From positions 124,001-188,000 of the forward strand of contig CAVSNF010000020.1 in assembly GCA_963729195.1 (NCBI GenBank): a stretch of 64,000 nucleotides of DNA. The letters run 5' to 3'. This document shows, one piece after another, positions 7,627 through 16,773 of this stretch (position 1 is the first letter of the stretch; each line of letters starts with the position of its first letter). This DNA is from CAVPTL01 sp963729195. Its GTDB lineage: Bacteria > Actinomycetota > Thermoleophilia > Gaiellales > JAICJC01. A model generated the notes under the pieces. The model was given only the letters and a program-made list of their open reading frames with translations, ran no database searches and had not been told where the DNA came from. Both the position numbers and the translations under genes were made by a program.

Positions 7627-9434
7627 GTGATGTGAGCCCGGCGCCGGTGATCCATGTCGAGAATCTGTCGTTGTCGCTGAACGGCGGCGATCCCGTGGTG
7701 GAGGACGTCAGCTTCGATGTCGGCCCAGGGCAGATCCTGGGTCTGGTGGGGGAGTCTGGCAGCGGCAAGACCACCACAGCGCTGTCGCTCCTGGGGTACA
7801 CCAAACCGGGCGTCTACATCCGCGGCGGCACCATCGAGGTTGCCGGCCAGAGCGTCGTCGGGCGCGATGCAAAGTCGATGCGAAGCATGCGCGGGAAGGT
7901 GGTCTCGTACGTACCGCAGGATCCCGGCGGGGCGCTCAACCCCTCGCTGCGGATCGGTGATGCGATCATGGACGTGCTGCGTGCCCATCGCGCCGAGCAG
8001 GCCTCGCAGGAGTCGGTGCGCGCGGCGCTGACCCGGGTCGAGCTGGGCGTCGACCCGAACTTCGGCCATCGTTATCCCCACCAGCTTTCCGGAGGCCAGC
8101 AGCAGCGTGTGACGATCGCAATGGCGTCGGTGTGCGAGCCTCCGGTGGCGGTGCTGGACGAGCCCACCACCGGCCTCGACGTGCTCACCCAGGATCGGAT
8201 CCTGACCGAGCTGATCCGGCTGCGCGACGAGGAGGGGATGGCGATGGTGTACGTGTCGCACGACCTCGCCGTGGTCGCCAAGATGGCCGATCGGATCGTG
8301 GTCATGTACGCCGGTCGGGTGGTGGAGCAGGGACCGGCGGCCGAGGTGATCGAGCATCCCCGGCACCCCTACACGCGGGCGTTGGTGGAGGCGATTCCCG
8401 ACTTTCTCCACCCCCGCGCGCTGAAGGGAATCCCCGGCGTTTCGGTCGGGGTTGGGGAGTGGCCGGGCGGATGTTCGTTCGCGCCGCGGTGCGAGCACGC
8501 TCAGGATCGCTGCCATGCGGCGGTTCCGGAGCTGTCCGCGGCCGCCGCCACGCACGAGGTGCGCTGCTGCCGCTGGGACGAGATCGCGATCGCCGAGCGG
8601 CGCACCGGTGGCCTGCGGGTGATTGCCGAGCCCGATCCCGGTGCCGAGCGGGTCGTCCCGCTGCTGGAGGTGTCGAACCTGGAGGTGGTGTATCGCAGCG
8701 CCCGCGGTGGGCGCCCGGCCGTGCACGACGTCTCGTTCGGGGTGGAGTCGGGTCAGTGCGTGGCGCTGGTGGGTGAGTCCGGCAGCGGCAAAACCACCAT
8801 CGGCCGCTGCGTCGCCGGCCTGCACGAGCCCACCTCAGGCCGGATCGTGTTCGACGGCTCAGAGCTGCACGGCGCCGCCCGCTCGCGCACGCTCGATCAG
8901 CGCCGCCGGATCCAGATCGTGTTCCAAAATCCGTTCGAGTCGCTCAACCCGCGTCACCGGGTGGCGTCCTCGATCGAGCGGCCGCTGCGCGTCCTGCGCA
9001 AGCTGTCACGGGGGGACGCCGAGCGTGAGGTGGCAGCGCTGCTGGATCGGGTGCGGCTGCCGACCCGCCTGGGTGACCGCTTCCCGATCGAGCTCTCCGG
9101 CGGCGAGCGTCAGCGGGTCGCAATCGCCCGGGCGCTGGCCGCTCGCCCCGACCTGCTGGTGTGCGACGAGGTCACCTCGGCGTTGGACGTGTCGGTGCAG
9201 GCTGCGGTGCTGGAGCTGCTGTCCGAGCTTCGCACCGACCTCAACCTGAGCATGCTCTTCATCACCCACAACCTGGGTGTGGTGGCGTGTGTGGCCGACA
9301 CGGTGCTGGTGATGGACACCGGCGAGCTGTGCGAGACCGGCCCGGTCTCGCGGGTATTGCTCGAGCCCGCCAACGACTACACCCGGCGCTTGCTGGGCGC
9401 CGCGCCAAGACTCCCGGATGCCGTTGCCGGCTAG
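7623..9434 (+). CDS. Fused dual ATPase of a peptide-type ABC transporter (DppD-DppF fusion)
   Basis: This 603-residue protein carries two complete ABC ATPase domains that are two separate subunits in many bacteria. Domain 1 has Walker A GESGSGKTT near residue 40, signature LSGGQQQR and Walker B VAVLDEPT. It ends in the cysteine-bearing oligopeptide C-terminal segment GGCSFAPRCEHAQDRC. Domain 2 repeats Walker A GESGSGKTT near residue 385, signature LSGGERQRV and Walker B LLVCDEVTS. The GTG start overlaps the permease stop. The 3' end overlaps the amidohydrolase start by 17 bases, tying transport to hydrolysis. Confidence 0.93.
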   Translation: MSDVSPAPVIHVENLSLSLNGGDPVVEDVSFDVGPGQILGLVGESGSGKTTTALSLLGYTKPGVYIRGGTIEVAGQSVVGRDAKSMRSMRGKVVSYVPQDPGGALNPSLRIGDAIMDVLRAHRAEQASQESVRAALTRVELGVDPNFGHRYPHQLSGGQQQRVTIAMASVCEPPVAVLDEPTTGLDVLTQDRILTELIRLRDEEGMAMVYVSHDLAVVAKMADRIVVMYAGRVVEQGPAAEVIEHPRHPYTRALVEAIPDFLHPRALKGIPGVSVGVGEWPGGCSFAPRCEHAQDRCHAAVPELSAAAATHEVRCCRWDEIAIAERRTGGLRVIAEPDPGAERVVPLLEVSNLEVVYRSARGGRPAVHDVSFGVESGQCVALVGESGSGKTTIGRCVAGLHEPTSGRIVFDGSELHGAARSRTLDQRRRIQIVFQNPFESLNPRHRVASSIERPLRVLRKLSRGDAEREVAALLDRVRLPTRLGDRFPIELSGGERQRVAIARALAARPDLLVCDEVTSALDVSVQAAVLELLSELRTDLNLSMLFITHNLGVVACVADTVLVMDTGELCETGPVSRVLLEPANDYTRRLLGAAPRLPDAVAG

Positions 9435-10770
9435 CACCGTGATTCGCGGGGGTACGGTGGTCAGCCCGCGCGGCTCCGTCCGCGCCGACGTCGAGATCAG
9501 CGACGGCGTGGTCGTGAACGTGGGCGAGGTCGACGCTGGCGGCGCGAGGGTGGTGGACGCCGACGGGTGCCTGGTGCTTCCCGGCGCGATCGACGTGCAC
9601 ACGCACGTGTTCGGGTCGATCCGCGATGACACCCGCTCGGCCCTGTGTGGCGGCACCACCTCGGCACTCGCGTTCGTGGATGCGCTGGAGGGTGAGACGC
9701 CCGCCCAGGCGGCTCGGCGGACGCTGGCCGACGAGATGCCCGCGGCGCTGATCGACCTCGCCTTTCACGCGGTCATCTGGGAGCCGAGCGCCTACCGCTA
9801 CGGCGACCTGCATGACGTCGCGGCGCTGGGTGTGGGCAGCGTCAAGCTGTGGCTTGCGTATCACGAGCTCGGCATCCAGGCCGACGACGATGTCGCCTTC
9901 GCGGTCATGCAGGAGGCGGCCGAGCTGGGAGTGGTGGTGCTGGCCCACTGCGAGAACGGCCGGGTCATCGACGTGCTCACACGGCAGCTGGTGGAGCGCG
10001 GTGAGCTTGGGCTCGAGTCGCTTCCCCGCAGCCGCCCGATCGCACTGGAGGCGGAGTGCATCCATCGCTTCCTGGTGATGGCGGAGCTGGCCGGGGCGAC
10101 TCCGTATGTGGTGCATGTGACCGGTCGCGAGCCGCTCCAGGAGATCGAGGCCGCTCGCCGCCGAGGCCTCACCGTGCACGGTGAGGTGTGTCCCCACCAC
10201 CTGATGTTCGACGTCTCTGACCACGGCGGCGCGGACGGGCTGCGGTACGTGATGACTCCGCCGCTTCGCACCGCCGACGACCGGGCGGCGCTGCTGGCGG
10301 GGCTGACCGGCGGCGGACTGGACACGCTTGCCTCCGACCAGTGCCACCTACGGTTGGATCGCGACAAGCTGCCGCTGCAGGGCGACTTCACGCGTGTGCC
10401 CACCGGGCTTCCCGGGATCGGCGCCCGCCTGCCGCTGGGCTTTGCCCTGATGGGCAGCGATGTGGCCGCGGCCGAGCGGCTGGTGGAGGTGGCATGTGAG
10501 GCTCCGGCGCGGATTTTCGGGCTGGAGCGAAAGGGAGTGGTCGCCGCCGGTGGCGACGCCGACCTGGTGGTGTGGGATCCCGCCCAGCCCAGCACGATCA
10601 CGCTCGAGTCGATCAATGACGGGCTGGATTGGACGCCGTATGAGGGGGTTGAGACCCCGGGCACGATCCGGCACGTGTTTGCCCGCGGCGACCAGGTCGT
10701 CTCGGACGGGCGCTGGCAGGGCGACGATCACGCCGGCAATTACTTGCCGGTCGGTCCCAGCCAGTCGTGA
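9418..10770 (+). CDS. Cyclic amidohydrolase (dihydropyrimidinase/hydantoinase-like)
   Basis: This is a 450-residue amidohydrolase of the dihydroorotase/dihydropyrimidinase/allantoinase group, which opens five- or six-membered cyclic amide rings with a binuclear metal centre. Metal-site motifs are HTH near residue 61, the bridging Lys in SVKLWLAY, His in AHCENG, His in HVTG, CPHHL and the catalytic Asp in LASDQCH. The start overlaps the ATPase gene, so it belongs to the transporter operon. Its 3' end overlaps the convergent small gene at 10740 by 31 bases. A second amidohydrolase (15356), a carbamoyl amidase and a racemase nearby point to hydantoin or dihydropyrimidine breakdown. Confidence 0.88.
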   Translation: MPLPASTVIRGGTVVSPRGSVRADVEISDGVVVNVGEVDAGGARVVDADGCLVLPGAIDVHTHVFGSIRDDTRSALCGGTTSALAFVDALEGETPAQAARRTLADEMPAALIDLAFHAVIWEPSAYRYGDLHDVAALGVGSVKLWLAYHELGIQADDDVAFAVMQEAAELGVVVLAHCENGRVIDVLTRQLVERGELGLESLPRSRPIALEAECIHRFLVMAELAGATPYVVHVTGREPLQEIEAARRRGLTVHGEVCPHHLMFDVSDHGGADGLRYVMTPPLRTADDRAALLAGLTGGGLDTLASDQCHLRLDRDKLPLQGDFTRVPTGLPGIGARLPLGFALMGSDVAAAERLVEVACEAPARIFGLERKGVVAAGGDADLVVWDPAQPSTITLESINDGLDWTPYEGVETPGTIRHVFARGDQVVSDGRWQGDDHAGNYLPVGPSQS

Positions 10771-11108
10771 GGCGCGATTTCGGTCAGGAACGCCCGCAGC
10801 TCGTCGGCGCTCGAAGGTTCGATCTGCCGCGGCGCGGGCACGCTGCAGCGCTCGAGCGCCGTCGTCAGCCCGTCACGCGATCCCACCAGCGCCAGCGCGT
10901 AGCCGTTGCGCACGAACTCCTCGGCCTGCTCGGCCACCTGTTCCAGCAGCGGGCCGGCCACCTCGTCGGGGTAGTCGGCGGCGGGCAGTTGGATCACACC
11001 CCACCGCTCCCGTTCCAGCACCGCCAGCGCGTCGACACCGTCGGCGTCGGGGTTGAGCAGCTCGGAGGCGACCAGCGCAACTCGGCACGCACGTTCGTCT
11101 GCGTCCAT
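10740..11108 (-). CDS. Small alpha/beta protein, partner of TudS-like desulfidase (copy A)
   Basis: This is a 122-residue protein of unknown function. It shows an alternating beta/alpha pattern (RVALVASELLNPDADG, RWGVIQLP, GYALALVGS) suggesting a small flavodoxin- or Rossmann-like fold. It directly follows the TudS-like gene at 11109-11651 (TGA then ATG, no gap). A related 104-residue gene follows the second TudS-like gene at 19062, with the same motifs (IAVVADSVVNPPAG, GWGVIALCP, GYQLALAG). The duplicated linkage argues that the two proteins work together. No catalytic motif is recognised. Confidence 0.7.
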   Translation of the reverse strand: MDADERACRVALVASELLNPDADGVDALAVLERERWGVIQLPAADYPDEVAGPLLEQVAEQAEEFVRNGYALALVGSRDGLTTALERCSVPAPRQIEPSSADELRAFLTEIAPHDWLGPTGK

Positions 11109-11651
11109 TCAGCCGTCCATCAGCGCGGCCAGCTCGGCCCGCTCCGCCGCGGGGTCGAAGTCGGGCAGCTGGTGCGAGATGCCCATCCTCCGTGGCGCGG
11201 TGATGCCGCGATCGGCCAGCTCGGCGGTCAGCTCCTCCATGAAGATGCCGCTGCCGGGCGAAAGCTCCTCGGCCCCGTCCGGCCACTCCGGCCGCCCGCC
11301 CCGATTGGGGTCGGAGCTGGTGATGTGCACTCCCATCGAGGGGCTGCCCTCGATTCCGACCAGGATCACGTCATCTCCGCGCTTGGTGTGCACCTCGATC
11401 GCTCCCGACACGGCCACCGCGATCCGGCGGCAGTGGCGGCGATAGGCGGAGGTATCCAGCTGCTCCTTGACCGCCCAGAATCGATGCAGGCCGGTGAAGG
11501 CCAGCTCGGGGCAGGGCATCTGCTCGATCCGCCAGCCCTTGGCCCGGATCTCCTCCACCAGCGGCGAATAGACGCCGCAGCAGCGGGCGCCGCCGTGCGT
11601 CTTGGAGTTCTGGTTGAGCAGGCAGTGGGCGACGAATGCAACACCGGGCAT
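11109..11651 (-). CDS. TudS-related putative desulfidase (copy A)
   Basis: This is a 180-residue protein of the DUF523/TudS-related group; the founding enzyme removes sulfur from 2-thiouracil using a [4Fe-4S] cluster held by three cysteines. Candidate cluster cysteines are in AHCLLNQNSK, GARCCGV and MPCPEL; GIEGSPSMGV is a further conserved block. I chose ATG 11651 because the second copy at 18524 begins at the same point relative to the AHCLLN motif, and an ATG at 11696 would run into the divergent SDR. It is followed by a small partner gene and lies beside a dihydropyrimidinase-like gene, so a thiolated cyclic ureide is a plausible substrate. Activity is inferred from family only. Confidence 0.75.
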   Translation of the reverse strand: MPGVAFVAHCLLNQNSKTHGGARCCGVYSPLVEEIRAKGWRIEQMPCPELAFTGLHRFWAVKEQLDTSAYRRHCRRIAVAVSGAIEVHTKRGDDVILVGIEGSPSMGVHITSSDPNRGGRPEWPDGAEELSPGSGIFMEELTAELADRGITAPRRMGISHQLPDFDPAAERAELAALMDG

Positions 11652-11683
11652 ATCCGCAGTATAGGAACCGAGAGGAAGTGCAG

Positions 11684-12454
11684 ATGAGTCATCCAAGCGC
11701 CATCGTCACAGGGGCCGCATCAGGGATCGGACGTGCCATCGCGATCAGGCTGGCGGGGGACGGATTCGACGTTCTGCTGGCCGACATCCGGCGAGACCCG
11801 ATCACCGGGGGAGAACCGACCGAAGACGTGATCACGGCCTCCGGCGGCAGTGCTGTGCACGTCGATGCCGACGTCTCCAGCGAGGCCGACTGCGATCGGC
11901 TGGTGGCGTTGGCGGTGGAGCGAACCGGGTCGCTGGACGTGATCGTCAACAACGCGGTGCTGGCCGGAGTGCACTCAAAGGCGCTGCTGGAGACGACCCC
12001 GCAGGACTGGGACGCGATGATGGCTGTCAACCTGCGCGGGCCGTACCTGCTGTGTCGTGCGGCGGTGCGCCAGATGCTCACCCAGCCGCTGGTGGGGGAC
12101 GCTCGCGGCCGCATCATCAACATCACCTCCCAGCACGGCATGGTCGGCCCGCCGGGCCACTTCGCCTACAGCGTCGGCAAGGGCGGGCTGGTGCAGATGA
12201 CGCGCCAGATCGCGGTCGACTACGGTCGCGACGGCATCCTCTGCAACGCGGTCGCCCCCGGCAAGATCGTGACCGGCACGCCCGGCGATCTCAGCGCCGA
12301 CGAGGCCGGTCTGGCCTACGTGCAGTCACGCACGCCGTTCCCCCGGCTGGGCCGCTCGGAGGACGTCGCATCCGCCGTGGCATTCCTGGCCAGCGACGCC
12401 AGCTACGTCAGCGGGATCAATCTGATGGTCGACGGCGGCTGGATGGCATATTGA
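11684..12454 (+). CDS. SDR family oxidoreductase
   Basis: This is a 256-residue classical short-chain dehydrogenase/reductase from ATG 11684, preceded by GAGGAAG. The NAD(P) loop TGAASGIG is at residues 8-15, NNAV near residue 88, the catalytic Ser in INITSQHG and the Tyr/Lys pair in FAYSVGKGG; the C terminus reads LMVDGGWMAY. It is the intact paralogue of the frameshifted SDR at 12504-13280, which points the opposite way and ends in the same peptide, so the pair is an inverted duplication. The 32-base gap to the divergent TudS-like gene must hold both promoters or lie within a larger control region. Confidence 0.9.
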   Translation: MSHPSAIVTGAASGIGRAIAIRLAGDGFDVLLADIRRDPITGGEPTEDVITASGGSAVHVDADVSSEADCDRLVALAVERTGSLDVIVNNAVLAGVHSKALLETTPQDWDAMMAVNLRGPYLLCRAAVRQMLTQPLVGDARGRIINITSQHGMVGPPGHFAYSVGKGGLVQMTRQIAVDYGRDGILCNAVAPGKIVTGTPGDLSADEAGLAYVQSRTPFPRLGRSEDVASAVAFLASDASYVSGINLMVDGGWMAY

Positions 12455-12480
12455 AGCCAACGGTGACACTCAGCGATATC

Positions 12481-12502
12481 GGTGCCAGGCACCAATTCAT
12501 TC
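12481..12502. repeat. Degenerate copy of the GGTGCCAGGCACC palindrome
   Basis: The core GGTGCCAGGCACC is intact and is followed by AATTCATTC, but the left outer arm has diverged. It lies between the convergent stops of the two paralogous SDR genes. It belongs to the repeat family best seen at 42867-42903 and 53545-53577. Confidence 0.7.
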
Positions 12503-12503
12503 G

Positions 12504-13280
12504 CTAGTAGGCCATCCAGCCTCCGTCCACCATAAGGTTTGTGCCGCTGATGTAGGTGGCCTCGTCGGATGCCAGGAAGACGGCTGCCGAGGCCACGTCG
12601 TCGGGTCGGCCGAGGCGCGAGAAGGGTGTGCGGGAGTGAGAGTAGGCCAGGATCTCGGGGGAGTCGGGCTCGTCCGCCGGGCGGGTCAGGATCTTGCCCG
12701 GCGCGATCGCGTTGATGATGATGCCGCGCCGGGCGAAATCCACCGCCAGCTGCCTGGTGAGGTTGACGATCCCGCCCTTGGCGGTGCAGTAGGCGACATG
12801 GCCCGGGGTGCCGATCATGCCGTGCTGGGAGGAGATGTTGATGATCCGGCCGCGGGTCTCGGCCACCTCGTCCTGGGTGAGCATCTGCTGCACCGCCCGC
12901 TTGCAGCAGAGGAAGACGCCGCGCAGGCCGACCGCCATGATCGCGTCCCAATCCTCCTCTTCGGTTTCGAGCAGCCCCTTGGAGTGGGCACCGGCCACGA
13001 TCGCGTTGTTCACCATCACGTCCAGGCGGCCGGTGGTCTCCACCGCGCGGTTCACCAGCCGGTCGATGTCCGCCCACTTTGACGCGTCGGCCGCGACGAA
13101 CTCGGCGCTGCCGCCGCGCTCGGTGATCACGTCCACCGTCGGCTCGCCACCCTCCCGCGGGTCGGTGCGGACGTCGCTGACCACGAACGTGGGCGCCCTC
13201 GGCCGCGAACGCCAGGCACATCGCCCGTCCCAGACCGGACGACCCGCCGGTGACCACGATTGTCTTGGAGTGCAGCCTCA
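12504..13280 (-). pseudogene. SDR family oxidoreductase, frameshifted
   Basis: This is a paralogue of the SDR at 11684. The first part (residues about 1-32: KTIVVTGGSSGLGRAM, EGAHV) is in one frame and the rest (VSDVRTDPREGG onward to LMVDGGWMAY) in another. Removing one C near 13185 restores HVVVSDVR, so a single-base insertion breaks the gene. The catalytic Ser (INISSQHG) and Tyr-Lys (VAYCTAKGG) are intact downstream. No clear ATG or GTG lies at the expected start; a CTG overlapping the upstream stop near 13280 is possible. It may be a young pseudogene or a sequence error. The minus-strand stop is right beside the palindromic repeat at 12481. Confidence 0.75.
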
Positions 13281-14060
13281 GCTCAGCAGCCCCTTGGCCA
13301 GACCGCCGTCCACCAGCACCGTGATGCCGCTGATGTAGGCCGCCTGGGTCGAACACAGGAACGCCACCACCGCACCGATCTCGGCGGGATCGCCGAACCG
13401 GCGAGCCGGGATCGCGGCCTCGTCGTGCGCCCGCGCGGCGGCGGGATCATCCCCCGACGCGTACAGGTTCTTCATCCGCTCGGTGTCGATGTATCCCGGC
13501 GCGATCGAGTTGACCGTGAGCCCGGTCGGGCCCTCGTCCTGCGAAAGCGTCTTGGCCCACCCGATCACACCGGGCCGGTAGACGTTCGAGAGCAGCAGCC
13601 CCTCATTGGGCTCCTTGACCGCCGAGGACGTGATGTTCACGACCCGTCCGCGGCCGCTGCGGCGCAGCTCCGGCAGCGCCAGGCGAGTGAGCCGAAGCGT
13701 CGACATCAGCGTCAGCTCCCACGCCGCCCGCCAGGCATCGTCGTCGAAGTCCTCGAATCCGCCGGCGGGCGGGCCACCGGTGTTATTGACGACGATGTCG
13801 ATGCGGCCAAAGCGCGCTTTGGTGCCGTCCACCGCCGCCTTGAGGGCGGCGGGATCGGTCGAGTCGCCGGTCACCGCCAGGGCTTCGGCGCCCGATCCCA
13901 GGCCGGCGATCTCCGCCACCGTCTGCTCCAGCAGCTCGGCGCGGCGGGCAAACACCGTCACGTTGCAGCCCTCCCGCGCAAGGGCCAGTGCAGACGCGTG
14001 GCCCATTCCCGATGACGATCCCGCAACGATCGCGGCACAACCTTTGAGACCCAGATCCAT
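13278..14060 (-). CDS. SDR family oxidoreductase, atypical active site
   Basis: This is a 260-residue short-chain dehydrogenase/reductase. The glycine loop is AGSSSGMG rather than TGxxxGxG, followed by NNTGGPP and the serine segment NITSSAVKEP. The usual YxxxK is not seen: the segment reads LSNVYRPGVIGWAK, so the Lys is kept but the Tyr is not at its normal spacing. Similar substitution occurs in a subgroup of FabG-like SDRs. The stop slightly overlaps the beginning of the frameshifted SDR downstream, suggesting co-transcription. The start at ATG 14060 is 61 bases from the divergent amidase gene. Confidence 0.85.
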   Translation of the reverse strand: MDLGLKGCAAIVAGSSSGMGHASALALAREGCNVTVFARRAELLEQTVAEIAGLGSGAEALAVTGDSTDPAALKAAVDGTKARFGRIDIVVNNTGGPPAGGFEDFDDDAWRAAWELTLMSTLRLTRLALPELRRSGRGRVVNITSSAVKEPNEGLLLSNVYRPGVIGWAKTLSQDEGPTGLTVNSIAPGYIDTERMKNLYASGDDPAAARAHDEAAIPARRFGDPAEIGAVVAFLCSTQAAYISGITVLVDGGLAKGLLS

Positions 14061-14121
14061 ATGACCTTCAATTCCTCGTGGCGATTATGATCTCGCGAGT
14101 AAAGCACGGGCCACTGACGCG

Positions 14122-15351
14122 ATGCAAACCTCCACAGACCGAGCGGCACGTACGGCCCGGCGGCTCTCGCTGCTGGCCGAGATCGGCTCCGTGGACGGCC
14201 GCCCGGGTGCCAACCGGCCGGGTTTGGGCGCCGGCGAGCAGCGTGCGCTGGAGCTGGCGGCCGAGTGGATGCACCAGGAGGGGCTGGCGGTCTCGTGGGA
14301 TGCGGTCGGAAACCTGTACGGGCGGCTGGAGGGCAGCGACCCCGACGCGGGCGAGGTCTGGTCCGGCTCGCACCTCGACACGGTGCCCAACGGCGGGGCG
14401 TTCGACGGCGCGCTCGGCGTCCTGACAGCCCTGGAGGCGGTGGCCCAGCTGCGCTCCGCCACGCCTCGATCGACCCTGTGCGTGGTCGCGTTTCGCGACG
14501 AGGAGGGCTGGCGATTCGACCGCGGATTCTTCGGCAGCCGGGCGGTGTGCGGGCAGATCGACGCCGGCGAGCTGGAGTCGCTTGACGCCGCCGGAGTGTC
14601 GGTGGGCGATGCCCTGGCCGCCCTCGGCTTCGCCGGCCCGCCGGTCGATGTGGCCCTGCCGGACGGCTTTGTGGAGGTGCACATCGAGCAGGGCCCGGTG
14701 CTGGAGCGCTCTGGCCTCGGGCACTCGGTGGTCAGCTCGATCGCCGGCATGGCCGGCTACGCGGTCTCGATCGACGGTGCGTCAGGCCACGCCGGGACGA
14801 CGCCGATGGCCGGCCGCCGCGACGCCTTCATGGCCGCCGCCGAGCTGAGCCTGGCGATGCGTGAGGCGGCCCGCGAGATCGACGGCGCGGTGGTCACCGT
14901 GGGCGATGCCCGTATCTCCGATCCCGCAACCAACGTGATTCCCGGACACGTCAGCCTGTCGGTCGATGCCCGTGCGCCCACCGGTGCCGCGCTCGCAGCC
15001 CTGATCCAGGCGCTGGCCCGAGCAGCCGAGGACACCGCCGGCTCCACCGGTTGCCGCATTCAGCTGGATCAGCGCTGGCACAGCGACCCCGTGGCAATGT
15101 CCGAGAGCATCAGCGAGGCTCTCCGGCGCGCCGCCGACGCGGCCGGTGTGACGGTGGGGGAGATCGCCTCGGGCGCGGGCCACGACGCGGGCATCCTGGC
15201 CGCGGCCGGCGTCTCCACCGGGATGCTGTTTGTGCGAAGCCGAAACGGCGGGGTCAGTCACTGCCCCGAAGAGCTCTCGGACGAGTCCGACATCGAGACT
15301 GCCATCACCGTTCTGACCGGCACTTTGGCGGGTCTCAGCGGGGCTTGGTAG
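14122..15351 (+). CDS. M20-family N-carbamoyl-amino-acid hydrolase / allantoate amidohydrolase-like
   Basis: This is a 409-residue zinc-dependent amidase of the M20 family, of the type that hydrolyses N-carbamoyl-L-amino acids, ureidoglycolate or allantoate. Metal-site motifs appear in order: GSHLDTVPNGG (His, Asp), AFDGALGV (Asp), FRDEEGWRF (Glu pair), EVHIEQGPVLE (His) and VSHCPEE (His). The dimerisation domain sits between about residues 205 and 320 (SGHAGTTPM). It is the second step of a hydantoin-type route: a cyclic amidase opens the ring, then this enzyme removes the carbamoyl group as ammonia and CO2. The cyclic amidase at 15356 follows after four bases. Confidence 0.88.
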   Translation: MQTSTDRAARTARRLSLLAEIGSVDGRPGANRPGLGAGEQRALELAAEWMHQEGLAVSWDAVGNLYGRLEGSDPDAGEVWSGSHLDTVPNGGAFDGALGVLTALEAVAQLRSATPRSTLCVVAFRDEEGWRFDRGFFGSRAVCGQIDAGELESLDAAGVSVGDALAALGFAGPPVDVALPDGFVEVHIEQGPVLERSGLGHSVVSSIAGMAGYAVSIDGASGHAGTTPMAGRRDAFMAAAELSLAMREAAREIDGAVVTVGDARISDPATNVIPGHVSLSVDARAPTGAALAALIQALARAAEDTAGSTGCRIQLDQRWHSDPVAMSESISEALRRAADAAGVTVGEIASGAGHDAGILAAAGVSTGMLFVRSRNGGVSHCPEELSDESDIETAITVLTGTLAGLSGAW

Positions 15352-15355
15352 GCTC

Positions 15356-16771
15356 GTGTCTATCGAGATGTCTGGCAAGCGAACGCTGATCACGGGCGGA
15401 ACGGTCGCGACCGACTACGGCGTCTTCGCGGCCGACGTGGTGGTGCAGGACGGCCGCATCTCGGCGATCACCGACCAGGCTTCTCGCAACGGTGCCGACG
15501 AGCTGATCGACGCGTCCGGCCTGGTGGTGATGCCCGGCGCGATCGACATGCACGCCCATTTCGAGGATCCCGGCCACACCGAGCGGGAAGACTTCACCAC
15601 CGGCACGATGTCTGCGGCGGCCGGGGGCATGACCACGATCATGGAGCACCCGCTCACCTACCCGCCGGTGACAACCGCCCAGCTGTACCGCGAGAAACGC
15701 GATATGGCCGCCGCCAAGGTGGTGATCGACTTCGGCCTGTGGGGGGCGCTGACCGCGCCCTCGATCCCCGAGATCAAGGGCCAGTGGCAGGAGGGTGCGG
15801 GCGGCTTCAAAGCGTTTATGCCGATCTCAGACCCGTCCTATCCGCACGTCACCGATGCCCAGTTCCTGGACGGGATGCGCGAGGTCAAAGACGTCGGCGG
15901 CCTGGTGCTGGTGCACTGCGAGAGCGACTCCCTGCTGCAGGCCGGGCTGGCGCGGATGAAGGCCGAGGGCCGGCGAGACCCGCTCGCCCATCACGAGTCG
16001 CGCCCGCCGTTCGTGGAGGAGGAGGCGGTGCATCGCGCGCTCTACCTGGCCGCTCACGCCGACGTCAGGATCCAGATCGTGCACGTCTCAAGCCCGGTCA
16101 GCGCCGACCTTGTGCGTACCGAGAAGGCCCGTGGCCGGCCCGTATCGATGGAGATCTGCCCGCACCACCTGCTGCTCGACCTGGACGATCAGGTGCGGCT
16201 GGGCCCCTACGGCGTGTGTGCCCCGGCGCTGCGCGACCGGGCATTGGTGGAGCGGCTGTGGGACTACGTGCTGGACGGCACCGCCGACTGCCTGATCTCC
16301 GATCACAGCGCCTACACGCTGGAAGAGAAGGAGCCGGGCTGGAAGAACATCTTCGATGCGCTGCTGGGATGCCAGGTGATCCAGGAGACCGTCCCGGTCG
16401 CGCTGGACGAGGCGTTCCATCGGCGGGGCATGGGGCTGGATGCGTTCGTGCGCTTCTCGTCCACCAACCCGGCCCGGATCGCCGGCCTGCACCCCCGCAA
16501 GGGCACGCTGCTTCCCGGGGCCGACGCCGACATCGCGATCTACGACCTCGACACCGAGTGGGTGGTCGACGCGCGCAGCCAGCAGTTCTCCAAGAATCCC
16601 TGGTCGCCGTTCGACGGCCGCCGGGTGCGGGCCGGCGTGGTGCGCACGCTGGTGCGCGGCGAGACCGTGTACGCCGACGGTGAGATCGTGGCCCAGCCCG
16701 GCTCCGGCCGGTTCCTGTCCTGCCACGACGACTACTCGCTGGCGGGCGGGACCCCGGTCGCGGGAGACTGA
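15356..16771 (+). CDS. Cyclic amidohydrolase (allantoinase/dihydroorotase-like)
   Basis: This is a 471-residue second cyclic amidase, distinct from the one at 9418. Binuclear metal motifs: HAH in IDMHAHFED, bridging Lys in GGFKAFMP, His in VHCESDSL, His in VHVSSP, CPHHLLLD and the catalytic Asp in LISDHSAYT. GTG 15356 is taken as the start; ATG 15368 is also possible. It lies between the carbamoyl amidase (14122) and the racemase (16774) with gaps of four and two bases, a classic hydantoin-utilisation order. Two different ring-opening enzymes suggest two substrates or two successive rings. Allantoin is an alternative substrate. Confidence 0.88.
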   Translation: MSIEMSGKRTLITGGTVATDYGVFAADVVVQDGRISAITDQASRNGADELIDASGLVVMPGAIDMHAHFEDPGHTEREDFTTGTMSAAAGGMTTIMEHPLTYPPVTTAQLYREKRDMAAAKVVIDFGLWGALTAPSIPEIKGQWQEGAGGFKAFMPISDPSYPHVTDAQFLDGMREVKDVGGLVLVHCESDSLLQAGLARMKAEGRRDPLAHHESRPPFVEEEAVHRALYLAAHADVRIQIVHVSSPVSADLVRTEKARGRPVSMEICPHHLLLDLDDQVRLGPYGVCAPALRDRALVERLWDYVLDGTADCLISDHSAYTLEEKEPGWKNIFDALLGCQVIQETVPVALDEAFHRRGMGLDAFVRFSSTNPARIAGLHPRKGTLLPGADADIAIYDLDTEWVVDARSQQFSKNPWSPFDGRRVRAGVVRTLVRGETVYADGEIVAQPGSGRFLSCHDDYSLAGGTPVAGD

Positions 16772-16773
16772 CC

